NCBI GenBank assembly: GCA_029775855.1
Contig: JARVJZ010000002.1
Location: 31,800-95,799 of the forward strand
Origin: Nitrososphaeria archaeon
GTDB lineage: Archaea > Thermoproteota > Nitrososphaeria > Nitrososphaerales > JAAOZN01
Direction: 5' to 3'
Length of the DNA stretch: 64,000 bases
Below, piece after piece: positions 16,944-25,911 of this stretch. Made by a program: the position numbers and the translations under genes. The notes under the pieces are model-generated. The model did not search any database. It saw only the letters and a list, made by a program, of their open reading frames with translations, and had not been told where the DNA came from. Position 1 is the stretch's first letter. Each line of letters opens with the position of its first letter.

Positions 16944-17864
16944 ATGAGTATCGCGGATAAGCCTCCAGCATACATTTGGTTCAACGGTTCGATCAAGCAG
17001 TGGAGTGAAGCGAAGATACCTATACTTACTCACGCCCTACATTATGGCACAGCGGTCTTTGAAGGAATTCGAGCATACCCATCTGCCGATAACCTAAACA
17101 TCTTTAGGCTTAGGGAGCATCTGGAAAGGTTATTTTACTCCGCTAAGATCTACTACCTTAACTTAAACTACAGTGTTGATGATCTTATTCAAGCCACAAT
17201 AGAGGTGATTAGAAGTAACGGGTTTAGAGGTAGGACATATATTCGCCCAATAGTGTTTGTGGGTTTTGGCGGTATAGGTTTAGACTACACAGGTTTCCCT
17301 GTAGACATTGCTATTATCGCAGTTCCATTTGAGAGATACTTCCATAAGTCTGCGGTAAGGGCTAAGGTGTCAAGTTGGAGGAGAATATCCAATGAAGCAA
17401 ACCCTCCTTTAGCCAAGGCTTCTGGGAATTATCTTAACTCCGCATTGGCTAAGCAAGAGGCTATAAGAGACGGATACGATGAAGCGATACTGCTTGATCA
17501 AAGGGGGTATGTAGCAGAAGGCACAGGCGAAAACATATTTCTCATAAAAGATGGTATAGCATATACACCGCCTATCAATTCAAGCATACTTATCGGCATC
17601 ACAAGAGACACAACGATAAAACTACTTACAGACCTAAACTACAAGGTTGTTGAAAGAGATATAGAGAGAAGCGAACTCTACATATGCGACGAAGCGTTCT
17701 TCTGCGGCACAGCTGCAGAGATAACACCCATAGTGGAAATAGACAAGAGAAGAGTAGGGAATGGTGAGATAGGGCCTATCACAAGGCAGATTAAAGAAGC
17801 TTATCTTGATGTTGTCGAGGGTAGAAACAAGAAGTATGCACACTGGCTCACAGCGGTCTACTAA
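16944..17864 (+). CDS. ilvE: Branched-chain amino acid aminotransferase
   Basis: PLP-dependent fold-type IV transaminase for the last step of valine, isoleucine and leucine synthesis. The 306 residues include HALHYGTAVFEGIRAY, the PLP lysine in PLAKASGNYLNSALAKQ (near residue 158), EGTGENIFLIKDG and FFCGTAAEITPI near the C-terminus, all standard. The ATG at 16944 starts MSIADKPPAYIWFNG. The 3' end overlaps pheA, suggesting a shared transcript for aromatic and branched-chain amino acid genes. Confidence 0.95.
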   Translation: MSIADKPPAYIWFNGSIKQWSEAKIPILTHALHYGTAVFEGIRAYPSADNLNIFRLREHLERLFYSAKIYYLNLNYSVDDLIQATIEVIRSNGFRGRTYIRPIVFVGFGGIGLDYTGFPVDIAIIAVPFERYFHKSAVRAKVSSWRRISNEANPPLAKASGNYLNSALAKQEAIRDGYDEAILLDQRGYVAEGTGENIFLIKDGIAYTPPINSSILIGITRDTTIKLLTDLNYKVVERDIERSELYICDEAFFCGTAAEITPIVEIDKRRVGNGEIGPITRQIKEAYLDVVEGRNKKYAHWLTAVY

Positions 17865-18681
17865 ACTTGTTGTAGCCTTCCAAGGGGAGAGAGGCGCATA
17901 TAGCGAGGAAGCAGCCTTAGCATACTTCGGCTCACATATAGAGTTTCTGCCTTGCAGAACCTTACGACTGGTATTTGAGGCTGTAGAGGGTGGTAGAGCA
18001 GATGTAGGTATGGTTCCTGTGGAGAATTCTCTTGAGGGTGCTATTTCAGAGACCTACGACCTTCTTATAGCAAGCAATCTTAGTGTATGTGGCGAATACA
18101 ACCTAAGAGTGAGACACTGCTTAATCACAAATAGGGGAGTGAAGTTAGAAGATATTAAGAGGGTGTATTCACATCCTCAGGCGCTCGCTCAGTGTAGAAG
18201 ATTCTTAGAAAAGATTGGTGCTGAGCTTATACCTTATTATGATACCGCTGGCAGTGCATATATGTTAAAGAAAGATGGGTTGATGGATACCGCGGCTGTA
18301 GCGAGTAAAAGGGCTGCTGAAATCTATAATCTCCAGATACTCGCCGAATCAATAGAAGATAGTCCAAACAACTATACCCGTTTCCTTGTTATAGGTAAAG
18401 CAGACCATGAGCCTACCAGTAGGGATAAGACTTCTTTAGTCTTCACAACCAAGCATGTTCCAGGCGCACTCTACGCTGCGTTAGGCGTCTTCGCTAAAAG
18501 AATGATAAACTTGACGAAGATAGAGTCGAGACCTACAAAGCAGACACCTTGGGAATACAACTTCTTCGTGGATTTAGAGGGGCATAGGTTAAATGCAAAC
18601 GTGTCCGAGGCTTTGGAGGAACTCAAGTCTTATACGCTTTCCATCAAGATTCTAGGCTCTTACCCAAAGGCTGAACAGTAA
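17836..18681 (+). CDS. pheA: Prephenate dehydratase
   Basis: Converts prephenate to phenylpyruvate in phenylalanine synthesis. The catalytic domain begins VVAFQGERGAYSEEAA and contains PVENSLEGAISETYDLL and the SPNNYTRFLVIG segment with the catalytic TRF motif. A C-terminal ACT domain carries the phenylalanine-sensing ESRP motif, so feedback inhibition is expected. Starts at 17806 (TTG) and 17809 (ATG) lengthen the overlap with ilvE; ATG 17836 leaves 29 bases of overlap and fits homologues (281 residues). Confidence 0.94.
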   Translation: MHTGSQRSTKLVVAFQGERGAYSEEAALAYFGSHIEFLPCRTLRLVFEAVEGGRADVGMVPVENSLEGAISETYDLLIASNLSVCGEYNLRVRHCLITNRGVKLEDIKRVYSHPQALAQCRRFLEKIGAELIPYYDTAGSAYMLKKDGLMDTAAVASKRAAEIYNLQILAESIEDSPNNYTRFLVIGKADHEPTSRDKTSLVFTTKHVPGALYAALGVFAKRMINLTKIESRPTKQTPWEYNFFVDLEGHRLNANVSEALEELKSYTLSIKILGSYPKAEQ

Positions 18682-18716
18682 ACTTAACTACTACATAAAC
18701 CACTACTTTAGCTGAA

Positions 18717-19469
18717 TTGAGGATCTGGTGGCAAGACCCCATACCTAAGCAGCCTTGGGTGGATAAGTATCATAGTTGGATTAAAGAAGCTGCCGGCTTG
18801 ATATGTGAGGCGGATAATGTGGTTGACATCTACTCTTTAGAGAAAGGCTACCCTTCGCCTACACCATCCTATCCACACCTCTATAACAGCCTACAGATCG
18901 TTAAGAGCATACATAGGGCTGAAGAGCAAGGTTATGATGCTGTTGTGCTTGGATGTATGCTGCAAGGCGGCTTAAAGGAGGCTAGATCCATAGTAAACAT
19001 ACCTGTAGTGGGTGCTTTTGAGTCAGCAGCTTGGCTGGCAACAATATTAGGTCGGAAGTTTTCAGTGTTAGTCACCGATAGGTCTGTTAAACATATCGCT
19101 GAGGAGCTGGTCGAGCAATATGGGTTAGAGCGGCGAGTTGCAAGCATAAGGTGCTTAGAGGGCGGCACATTTAAGATGATGATGACTGAAACTGAAAGCT
19201 ACCTACAAGTGGTTTCAACCGCGATTAAAAGGCTCAGCGAGGAAGACGGTGCTGAGGTGGTCATACCTTTCTGCACAATAACTGGAGCATTGCTTGCATC
19301 AAGGAAGTTGTTAAATTCATTTGAAATTCCAATCGCCGAGCCTGTATCCGCATCTCTAAAGGTGGCTGAGGCTATGAGTAAGCTAGGTAAGAGCTTTAAC
19401 TTGAGTGTATGTAGGAAGAGCGTGTATATGAAGCCACCTAAGTCTTTCTTAGATAAGATACCCCTTTAA
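18717..19469 (+). CDS. Asp/Glu/hydantoin racemase-family protein
   Basis: Two-cysteine racemase fold, 250 residues. The candidate catalytic cysteines are in VVLGCMLQGG (near residue 81) and VIPFCTITGA (near 185), the two symmetric positions used by hydantoin, aspartate and glutamate racemases. The substrate cannot be read from sequence; decarboxylases and isomerases share this fold. The start is TTG at 18717. The 3' end overlaps lysC tail to tail by 4 bases. Confidence 0.8.
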   Translation: MRIWWQDPIPKQPWVDKYHSWIKEAAGLICEADNVVDIYSLEKGYPSPTPSYPHLYNSLQIVKSIHRAEEQGYDAVVLGCMLQGGLKEARSIVNIPVVGAFESAAWLATILGRKFSVLVTDRSVKHIAEELVEQYGLERRVASIRCLEGGTFKMMMTETESYLQVVSTAIKRLSEEDGAEVVIPFCTITGALLASRKLLNSFEIPIAEPVSASLKVAEAMSKLGKSFNLSVCRKSVYMKPPKSFLDKIPL

Positions 19470-20863
19470 CCGCCTAGGTTCAGATCATCATGTATCGCTT
19501 TTAGAGCGGTCAACGCATCCTTCTCCTTTACAACGAAGGATATGCTGAGCTCAGACGAGCCTTGAGCAATCATCCTTATGTTTACCCCTCTCTTGGCTAC
19601 GGCACCAAAGATCCTTGCAGCAACCCCGGGTGTGCCTTGCATACCAGCACCTATAGCCGCTACTACAGAGACATCGTCTTCAGCGTGAACTTCAGAGACA
19701 ACCCCTTTACCCAAAAGAGCCAACTCTAACGCTGTGACAGCTTTATGAAGCTTGCTGCGATTAACTACAACACTAATGTTTGATTCGGATATGCTTTGTG
19801 AGATCATTAGGATGTTTACACCGCTCTTCGAGAGGATATCAAATATCTTCGCCGCTGTACCCAGTTTGCCTACCATCCCCGCTCCGCTGACCGTTATAAG
19901 ACCTACATCCTTCACCAGAGCAAGCGCTTTAACTACCTCACCTTCTTTAAGCTGCGTAGTGGAAGTTATGAGCGTCCCCGCATTCTCTTCTGCAAAGGTA
20001 TTCTTCACCCTAACTGGGATGCCTTCTTCTGCTATCGGCTCTATCGCTCTTGGATGTATCGCCTTGGCTCCAAGCGCAGTCATCTCACGCGCCTCTGCGT
20101 AGGATATTTGAGGCACAGTCTTCGCATTAGGTATTAGCTTCGGATCTGCAGTCATTATGCCATCTACATCAGTCCACAACCAGACTTCATCTGCCTTTAC
20201 CGCTGCCGCTATTAGCGTTGCTGTGAGATCTGAGCCGCCTCGCCCTAAAGTAGTTATCTCTCTGTTCTGCGTCTCCCCTATAAATCCGGTTACAACTGGA
20301 ATTATATTCTGCTCAAGCAGCGGGTTGAGCTTACTCCTAATCCTAGATTTAGAAGCTTCAAAGAGCGGCGTTGCCTCACCAAAGGCTTCGTCTGTAAGTA
20401 TACCAGCTTCTCCACCTTGAAGACGCAAACAGTCAACCCTAAGATCTTTAAGCGTGTGCTCCAAAAGTATACTTGATAATCTTTCGCCGTAAGAAAGGAT
20501 TAGGTCTCTCGTTCTCGGTGTTACTTCCTTCAGCAAGGTTGATGCTGTCATAACTTTTTCAAGTTCTGTAAGGAGTTTAGATACCTCTTCTTGTGCTGCT
20601 GCCCTTAAATTATCGCTTTTTATAATATTTGTAGCTTCTATATGGATTGCACGTAAGACCTCTAAATGCTCTCTTATCGCTTCTCTGTTTCCGTTCTTTG
20701 CTAACTCGGTAAGCACAAGTAGCTTGTCGGTAACATCATCCATAGCTGATACAACCACAATGAGACTGTGGTTCTGCTTGTAGCGCTCGATTATACTGCC
20801 ACACCTTAGGATTCTACTACCATCCGCTAAGGATGAGCCTCCAAACTTCATTACAATCTTCAT
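19466..20863 (-). CDS. lysC: Aspartate kinase
   Basis: Phosphorylates aspartate, the entry to threonine, methionine and lysine synthesis. The 465 residues open with IVMKFGGSSLADGSRI and include TLGRGGSDLTATLIAAA and VDGIMTADP in the kinase domain. Two ACT domains follow (segments GVNILMISQS and GVNIRMIAQG), giving feedback control. The start overlaps the hom stop by 4 bases, so hom-lysC is one minus-strand unit with a common promoter upstream of hom. Confidence 0.96.
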   Translation of the reverse strand: MKIVMKFGGSSLADGSRILRCGSIIERYKQNHSLIVVVSAMDDVTDKLLVLTELAKNGNREAIREHLEVLRAIHIEATNIIKSDNLRAAAQEEVSKLLTELEKVMTASTLLKEVTPRTRDLILSYGERLSSILLEHTLKDLRVDCLRLQGGEAGILTDEAFGEATPLFEASKSRIRSKLNPLLEQNIIPVVTGFIGETQNREITTLGRGGSDLTATLIAAAVKADEVWLWTDVDGIMTADPKLIPNAKTVPQISYAEAREMTALGAKAIHPRAIEPIAEEGIPVRVKNTFAEENAGTLITSTTQLKEGEVVKALALVKDVGLITVSGAGMVGKLGTAAKIFDILSKSGVNILMISQSISESNISVVVNRSKLHKAVTALELALLGKGVVSEVHAEDDVSVVAAIGAGMQGTPGVAARIFGAVAKRGVNIRMIAQGSSELSISFVVKEKDALTALKAIHDDLNLGG

Positions 20864-21882
20864 TCATACCACCTCTGCGCCATTCGGTATTTAACTTCAA
20901 GCAGATCTCTTAAGATCGCGCTTGCTGTCTCCATGCCACCTGCACCCTTACCTATTATTATTTCGTCACCAGCATACTGTGAGACAAATCTAACAGCGTT
21001 CAATGTGCCGGATATGCAAATAGGGTCGTTGCGATTTATCAGCCTAGGTTTCACATCGATTCGCTCCGCTACTCTACCAACAAGCTTTATGCTTTTACCT
21101 TTTTTCTTCGCCTCTTCTATATCACTCTTCGTGACGTGAGTGATGCCTTCTACACTAAGATCTTTAAGAGTAACCCCTCTTCCCATAAGCCAATTTGCTA
21201 TAATCACAGTCTTGCATGCGGTATCCCAGCCTTCAACATCCAAAGTTGGGTCAGCCTCAGCGTATCCCAGCCTCTGCGCTTCTTTTAGGGCTTCTTCAAA
21301 ACTTTTACCCTCAGCCTCCATTGAAGAGAGTATGTAGTTTGTTGTGCCATTCAATATACCTTCAACCATAACCAACTTGTCAGAAGCTAAACACCTTTTA
21401 CCAAAGTCTAGAATAGGTGTTCCCCCTCCTACTGTGCCGCTGAAGAGCAGAGCCACATTATTGTATCTAGATAACTCAATGAGCTCAGGTAGAGCCAAAG
21501 CTAGCGGACCCTTATTGGTCGTTATAACATTACGCTTAAGCTTAAGAGCATATTCAATATGTGATAAACCTGGTTGGGCGGTCTTTATGTTGGTTGGTGT
21601 GGTTTCGACTACAACATCCAGATCCAAGTTTGATATCAAATCTAAGGCTGAAGCATCTTTCTTACCATGTTTAGATGCCGCTACCGTGCCCTCTCTCTTC
21701 TTGACCTCTAAGACCTCTGCTAGATCGAGCTCTGGATTGGCTACAGCAGCCCCACCTTTATCGACAACACCCACGATCCTAGGGTTAAGACCGTGAACCT
21801 TCACAAGCTCATTCCTTCTCTCCAATATGAGCTTAGCGAAACTCTGCCCCACTACACCGAACCCTATGAGCAATATACGCAT
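20860..21882 (-). CDS. hom: Homoserine dehydrogenase
   Basis: Reduces aspartate semialdehyde to homoserine. The 340 residues begin MRILLIGFGVVGQSFAKLI, the dinucleotide-binding loop, and contain TTNKGPLAL, SGTVGGGTPILDF and the catalytic-region GILNGTTNYIL plus EADPTLDVEGWDTA. No ACT domain is present. On the minus strand a GTATATATC-like TATA box is at about 21926-21936, some 45-50 bases before the start. It is the first gene of the hom-lysC unit. Confidence 0.96.
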   Translation of the reverse strand: MRILLIGFGVVGQSFAKLILERRNELVKVHGLNPRIVGVVDKGGAAVANPELDLAEVLEVKKREGTVAASKHGKKDASALDLISNLDLDVVVETTPTNIKTAQPGLSHIEYALKLKRNVITTNKGPLALALPELIELSRYNNVALLFSGTVGGGTPILDFGKRCLASDKLVMVEGILNGTTNYILSSMEAEGKSFEEALKEAQRLGYAEADPTLDVEGWDTACKTVIIANWLMGRGVTLKDLSVEGITHVTKSDIEEAKKKGKSIKLVGRVAERIDVKPRLINRNDPICISGTLNAVRFVSQYAGDEIIIGKGAGGMETASAILRDLLEVKYRMAQRWYE

Positions 21883-22236
21883 ACCAACACAACCTCTTTA
21901 CACACCCCTATTATGCTTTAAGCAAGATATATACGTGACAAGACCACTTCTGTAGTCTTTAAAAGAAAATCTTATCGATTTTCTCTGTGTTATGAATTAA
22001 GGATAAAGCTCATTGGCCAAAAAGACTTAACCCCCCTTATTCTTGTTCGTTAGTCTAAAATTTTAGCTCTAATTAGTAAATACAAGAAAATTAGTTCTAC
22101 TTGCTTCAGTAGATATACTTGAAACAGATGTTCTACTTTTAACAATTCATCCATATTAGGTTTGTACTTCTAACATAGCCAAATTTATTCATATGCCAAG
22201 TAGCCTATATCATCGGCAGCATTATATCAACACGGT
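21883..22236. other. AT-rich intergenic region between hom and the radical SAM gene
   Basis: 354 bases with no convincing gene. It holds the hom promoter (TATA about 21926-21936, minus strand) and a perfect inverted repeat AGAAAATC/GATTTTCT with a 5-base loop at 21964-21984, a possible operator or hairpin. The base composition shifts to strongly AT-rich from about 21950 and stays so through the radical SAM gene and beyond it. Confidence 0.5.
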
Positions 22237-23412
22237 TTATGCACACCAATTTATTAGCGAAGAATAATATGTCCTATTATCAACGTAAAAGAATTTGCCC
22301 AAAATATCTCTGAAAGATTCCTCTAGTGGTATATTTTTTTTACCTCTTTCGGATGCGTACTTTGCATCATACCATTGTTCTTTAAAGATTTGTGCTCCTT
22401 GACGTAAAGCTCTTCGAGCAAAAGGATATGCGTGCACATCATCTTTAATACCGTACATAGGCATCTTGTTAAAAAGTGGACCAAAGTTTTTACTAGCATA
22501 ACTTGTAAATTTAGAGTAGAGTTCTTTAAAATTATCAGACCAGAAATCTGGATGATATATAGGTTTATTATCTTTAAAAATTATAGTTATTCTTTCTTTT
22601 GAAGATGTGCTAAGTAAATATGTTTCATTTACACCAAAACCAGCGATGACTGTAGGTCGAAAGTTTGGAAGTTCGTTAGATATTTCTAATAGATTATAAA
22701 AAGCCCTAATATTATAATCAAAAAGGTCTGAAGAAGAGCATGCTTCAAGATTCCACCCGAAAAGAGACTTGAACAGAGCTAATTCATCCGCAGATCTATT
22801 TTGCGATTGCGTTATTAGTTCAAACTCTTGTACGTTGGTTCCTTTAATGGATATTTCTATGCATACTTTTACATTTTGGTTAACTTGATACAGTTCATTT
22901 AGCTTTTCCCTTAACAAATTACTATTTTCTTTTTTTCGCCCTACAAATATACCGTTGGTTTGAATTATTATTCCATTGTTAAACTTTTTACTATCCTTTT
23001 TACTGACTTCTATGAGAACATTAAAAAGGAATTTAATGTAATCCTCATTAAGAAGAGGCTCGCCACCAAGAATTCTTAACCAATTATAACTCTGATAATT
23101 CTTAGGATATTCTATGCCCAAGTAATCAGAAACTAGTCTACTTACGTCAGATATGCGAGTAACCCTACGATTTTTTTGGAATCTATCAACCCAAGCATAA
23201 TCTGACGCAAAGCAAGGGCCACATTTTAGGCAACAACCAGCGAATCTTAGTGCAATTTCATAAGGCGCACCACCGCACCTTTGAATCGCAAACGTCTTAT
23301 TATAGCCTTTAAAACCTGTATCTGTCTCGTTTCCGAGATCTTTTTGAAGAGCCAAAAAAACATTTTGAGTATAGTTTCCATTTAAAGTGAATTGCTTGGT
23401 TGGAGAACTCAA
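22237..23412 (-). CDS. Radical SAM protein of unrecognised subfamily
   Basis: 391 residues with the radical SAM cluster motif CX3CX2C written as CCLKCGPC near residue 61 and the SAM-binding GGEP in LRILGGEPLL, followed by a strand ending IIIQTNGIF. The rest does not match a family I can name, and no SPASM-type cysteine cluster is obvious at the C-terminus, which ends NWCA. Codon use is much more AT-rich than in neighbours, and both flanks are AT-rich. It splits the threonine gene cluster. These points suggest recent acquisition. Substrate unknown. Confidence 0.75.
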   Translation of the reverse strand: MSSPTKQFTLNGNYTQNVFLALQKDLGNETDTGFKGYNKTFAIQRCGGAPYEIALRFAGCCLKCGPCFASDYAWVDRFQKNRRVTRISDVSRLVSDYLGIEYPKNYQSYNWLRILGGEPLLNEDYIKFLFNVLIEVSKKDSKKFNNGIIIQTNGIFVGRKKENSNLLREKLNELYQVNQNVKVCIEISIKGTNVQEFELITQSQNRSADELALFKSLFGWNLEACSSSDLFDYNIRAFYNLLEISNELPNFRPTVIAGFGVNETYLLSTSSKERITIIFKDNKPIYHPDFWSDNFKELYSKFTSYASKNFGPLFNKMPMYGIKDDVHAYPFARRALRQGAQIFKEQWYDAKYASERGKKNIPLEESFRDILGKFFYVDNRTYYSSLINWCA

Positions 23413-23696
23413 AGCACCTTGTATAATCGCTATGCTTCCTAATAAATTTTATGTATTGTTAAAAATATGTATGAATCTTTACATATAAGTATAAACGTTA
23501 CATGAATGACAAAATTTAAGATTTGATAATTTAGAAAAGCTCCTGAAGAATAAATCAAAACACGCTATAAGAAAGATTCAAAAAGAAGACTTTTAGGCAT
23601 ATACGTTAAGGAAACAGAAATGTGACATATCTTTATATTCTCTTTTTTCAAAGTAAAGCTAAATAATAATTAAACCAAAACATAAGGCGACACCGT
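23413..23696. other. AT-rich intergenic region upstream of thrB
   Basis: 284 bases without a sound gene. A short stop-bounded frame at about 23515-23597 could be a gene fragment but is too short to judge. TATA-like strings near 23629-23641 and 23663-23674 precede thrB; the second would make the TTG start of thrB nearly leaderless. Confidence 0.4.
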
Positions 23697-24635
23697 TTGA
23701 GCTTAAAAAGTATAGCTGTTAGATCACCAGCGACAAGCGCAAACCTAGGACCTGGATTTGACGTCTTTGGAATAGCGTTAAGTGAGCCCTATGACGCTGT
23801 GAAGGTTGCAAAGATAGAGGAGAGAGGGATCGAGGTTACTGTGGGGGGAAAGTTCAGTGAAGGCATACCGGAGAAAGTTGAGGAAAACTCAGCTGGATTA
23901 GCGGCGAAATCTCTTCTTACCCATTTTAATATTAAAGAAGGGGTGCGTATTGAGGTTGAGAAGGGTGTGAAGCCTGGGATGGGGCTTGGTAGCAGCGCAG
24001 CTTCCGCTGTGGCGGCGGTTTACGCACTTAACAAACTCTTTAACCTTAATTTAAGTAGGCGTGAGTTGATTATGTTCTCAGCGCAGGGCGAGAGAGCTTC
24101 GGCTGGGTCTGCTCACGCGGATAATGTTTCAGCAGCGCTCTTAGGCGGCTTCGTGATAGTAAAACCGCATCTTTACGAGGCACAATCTATAGAGCCTCCA
24201 AGCAACCTTGCTCTTTGTGTAGCTGTGCCTGAGGTTAAGCCCCCTCCCAAGAAGACTGGTGTTGCTAGAAGCATCTTACCTCGAAGTGTGAGTTTGATTA
24301 AAGCTGTTCACAACACATCTATGGCGTGCTGGATGGTTGCTTCCCTCACAAAGGGTGATGTTTCTGAGTTTGGTAGAGCTATGCAAGATCTCGTTGTCGA
24401 GCCAAGGAGGGCTAAGATGGTGCCTGGCTACTCTGAAGTTAAGAGATTGGCGTTAGAAGCTGGGGCTGCTGGTGTTGTGATAAGCGGAGCTGGTCCAACG
24501 ATGCTTGCAGTTGTGGATAAGAGGGCTGCTAATCCTGAGGATGTGGCTGAGGCTATGCGTCGAGGATTTGAATCTGTAGGTTTGGCTTCACACTGCTTTG
24601 TCACTACACCAGGTAAAGGTGCTTCTATCATTTGA
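23697..24635 (+). CDS. thrB: Homoserine kinase
   Basis: GHMP-family kinase making O-phosphohomoserine for threonine synthesis. The 312 residues start with an APATSANLGPGFD-type motif (RSPATSANLGPGFDVFG), carry the ATP loop GLGSSAASAVAAVYA, and end with SGAGPTMLAVV. TTG 23697 is the start. The next gene, thrC, overlaps by 4 bases (TTGA). With hom and lysC on the other side of the AT-rich island it forms a threonine cluster. Confidence 0.95.
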   Translation: MSLKSIAVRSPATSANLGPGFDVFGIALSEPYDAVKVAKIEERGIEVTVGGKFSEGIPEKVEENSAGLAAKSLLTHFNIKEGVRIEVEKGVKPGMGLGSSAASAVAAVYALNKLFNLNLSRRELIMFSAQGERASAGSAHADNVSAALLGGFVIVKPHLYEAQSIEPPSNLALCVAVPEVKPPPKKTGVARSILPRSVSLIKAVHNTSMACWMVASLTKGDVSEFGRAMQDLVVEPRRAKMVPGYSEVKRLALEAGAAGVVISGAGPTMLAVVDKRAANPEDVAEAMRRGFESVGLASHCFVTTPGKGASII

Positions 24636-25894
24636 ACGGATTTTACTTCTCATGTATAGGCTGTGGAGCTACTTTCTCATTAAGCGAAAACATCTACAGC
24701 TGCTCTAGATGTGGTGATCTGATTCAAATAGAGGTGCCCATAGATGATGTTAAAGAGAAGATAGACCTTAGAGCCCTAAGAAGGCTTCCTATATCGGTAT
24801 GGAAGTATGCACCTCTCTTACCAATAGCCGATTTGTCAAAAGTTGTCACACTACATGAAGGTGGCACTGGGCTGCATCACTGTCGCAGACTAGGCTCACT
24901 ACTGGGTTTAGAACACCTCTATGTGAAAAATGAGGGCGAGAACCCAACAGGCTCATTTAAGGATCGAGGCATGACTGTAGGCATAACTAGGGCATTAGAA
25001 ATGGGTGCAAGAAGCGTCATCTGCGCCTCAACAGGCAACACAGCAGCATCTTTAGCAGCCTACAGCGCTAAAGCTGGGCTAAATAGAATCGTCTTAATAC
25101 CTTCAGGCAAGATAGCCTACGGTAAGCTCGCTCAAGCAATAGTATACGGTGCGCAGATAGTTCAGATTAAAGGTAACTTTGACGAAGCATTGAAGCTGGT
25201 CTTTGAGATCTGCAGTAGGAATCGGGAGATTTACCTCCTAAACTCCGTTAACCCCTTCCGAATCGAGGGGCAGAAGACCCTTGCATACGAGGTCTGCGAC
25301 CAGCTAAATAGACACCCAGACTACTTTATCATCCCAGTTGGAAACGCAGGGAACATCAGTGCGGCTTGGAAGGGCTTTACAGAATACTACAACCTTGATC
25401 AAATCGAAGCCAAGCCGAAGATGGTTGGGGTTCAAGCAGAAGGTGCGGCACCAATAGCCGAAGCGGTAGCTAAAAGAAGTTTAACCATAACGAGCATCAA
25501 TAAACCAGAAACCATAGCTACAGCTATAAGGATAGGAGCACCAGTGAGCTGGAAGAAGGCGTTAAGAGCAATTTATGACTCAGAGGGCACAGCATTAACA
25601 GTAAGCGATGAAGAAATACTTGAGGCACAGAGCCTATTAGCTAGAGTTGAAGGGCTATTTGTAGAGCCGGCGAGTGCAGCACCCATCGCTGCGTTAAAAA
25701 AACTGAGGGAAGAAAGCTACTTCTCTAAAGAAGATTATGTGGTCTGCGTCACCACTGGGCACGGGCTTAAAGACCCAGATGTCATAAGTAGACTTTACGA
25801 GAAGCCTGTTGAGGTTGAAGCTGAAGTCAGCAGCATAGAGCGGATATTAGGCCTAGCTAAAACAGCAGAAACCTTAGCCGCACAGTACACATAG
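24632..25894 (+). CDS. thrC: Threonine synthase
   Basis: PLP enzyme converting O-phosphohomoserine to threonine. The 420 residues begin with a short zinc-ribbon-like segment (FSCIGCGATF and CSRCGD), then the PLP lysine motif NPTGSFKDRGM and the phosphate loop (GNTAASLAAY), ending with CVTTGHGLKDPD. The start is TTG 24632 within the thrB stop. Both length and the N-terminal cysteines match the class common in archaea. Confidence 0.95.
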   Translation: MNGFYFSCIGCGATFSLSENIYSCSRCGDLIQIEVPIDDVKEKIDLRALRRLPISVWKYAPLLPIADLSKVVTLHEGGTGLHHCRRLGSLLGLEHLYVKNEGENPTGSFKDRGMTVGITRALEMGARSVICASTGNTAASLAAYSAKAGLNRIVLIPSGKIAYGKLAQAIVYGAQIVQIKGNFDEALKLVFEICSRNREIYLLNSVNPFRIEGQKTLAYEVCDQLNRHPDYFIIPVGNAGNISAAWKGFTEYYNLDQIEAKPKMVGVQAEGAAPIAEAVAKRSLTITSINKPETIATAIRIGAPVSWKKALRAIYDSEGTALTVSDEEILEAQSLLARVEGLFVEPASAAPIAALKKLREESYFSKEDYVVCVTTGHGLKDPDVISRLYEKPVEVEAEVSSIERILGLAKTAETLAAQYT

Positions 25895-25911
25895 CGGAGC
25901 TAATCTTCCCT

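Noticed and set aside
22237..23412. Prokaryotic viperin
   Set aside because: The cluster motif context does not match the viperin signature, and no nucleotide-kinase neighbour is present; only generic radical SAM motifs are shared.
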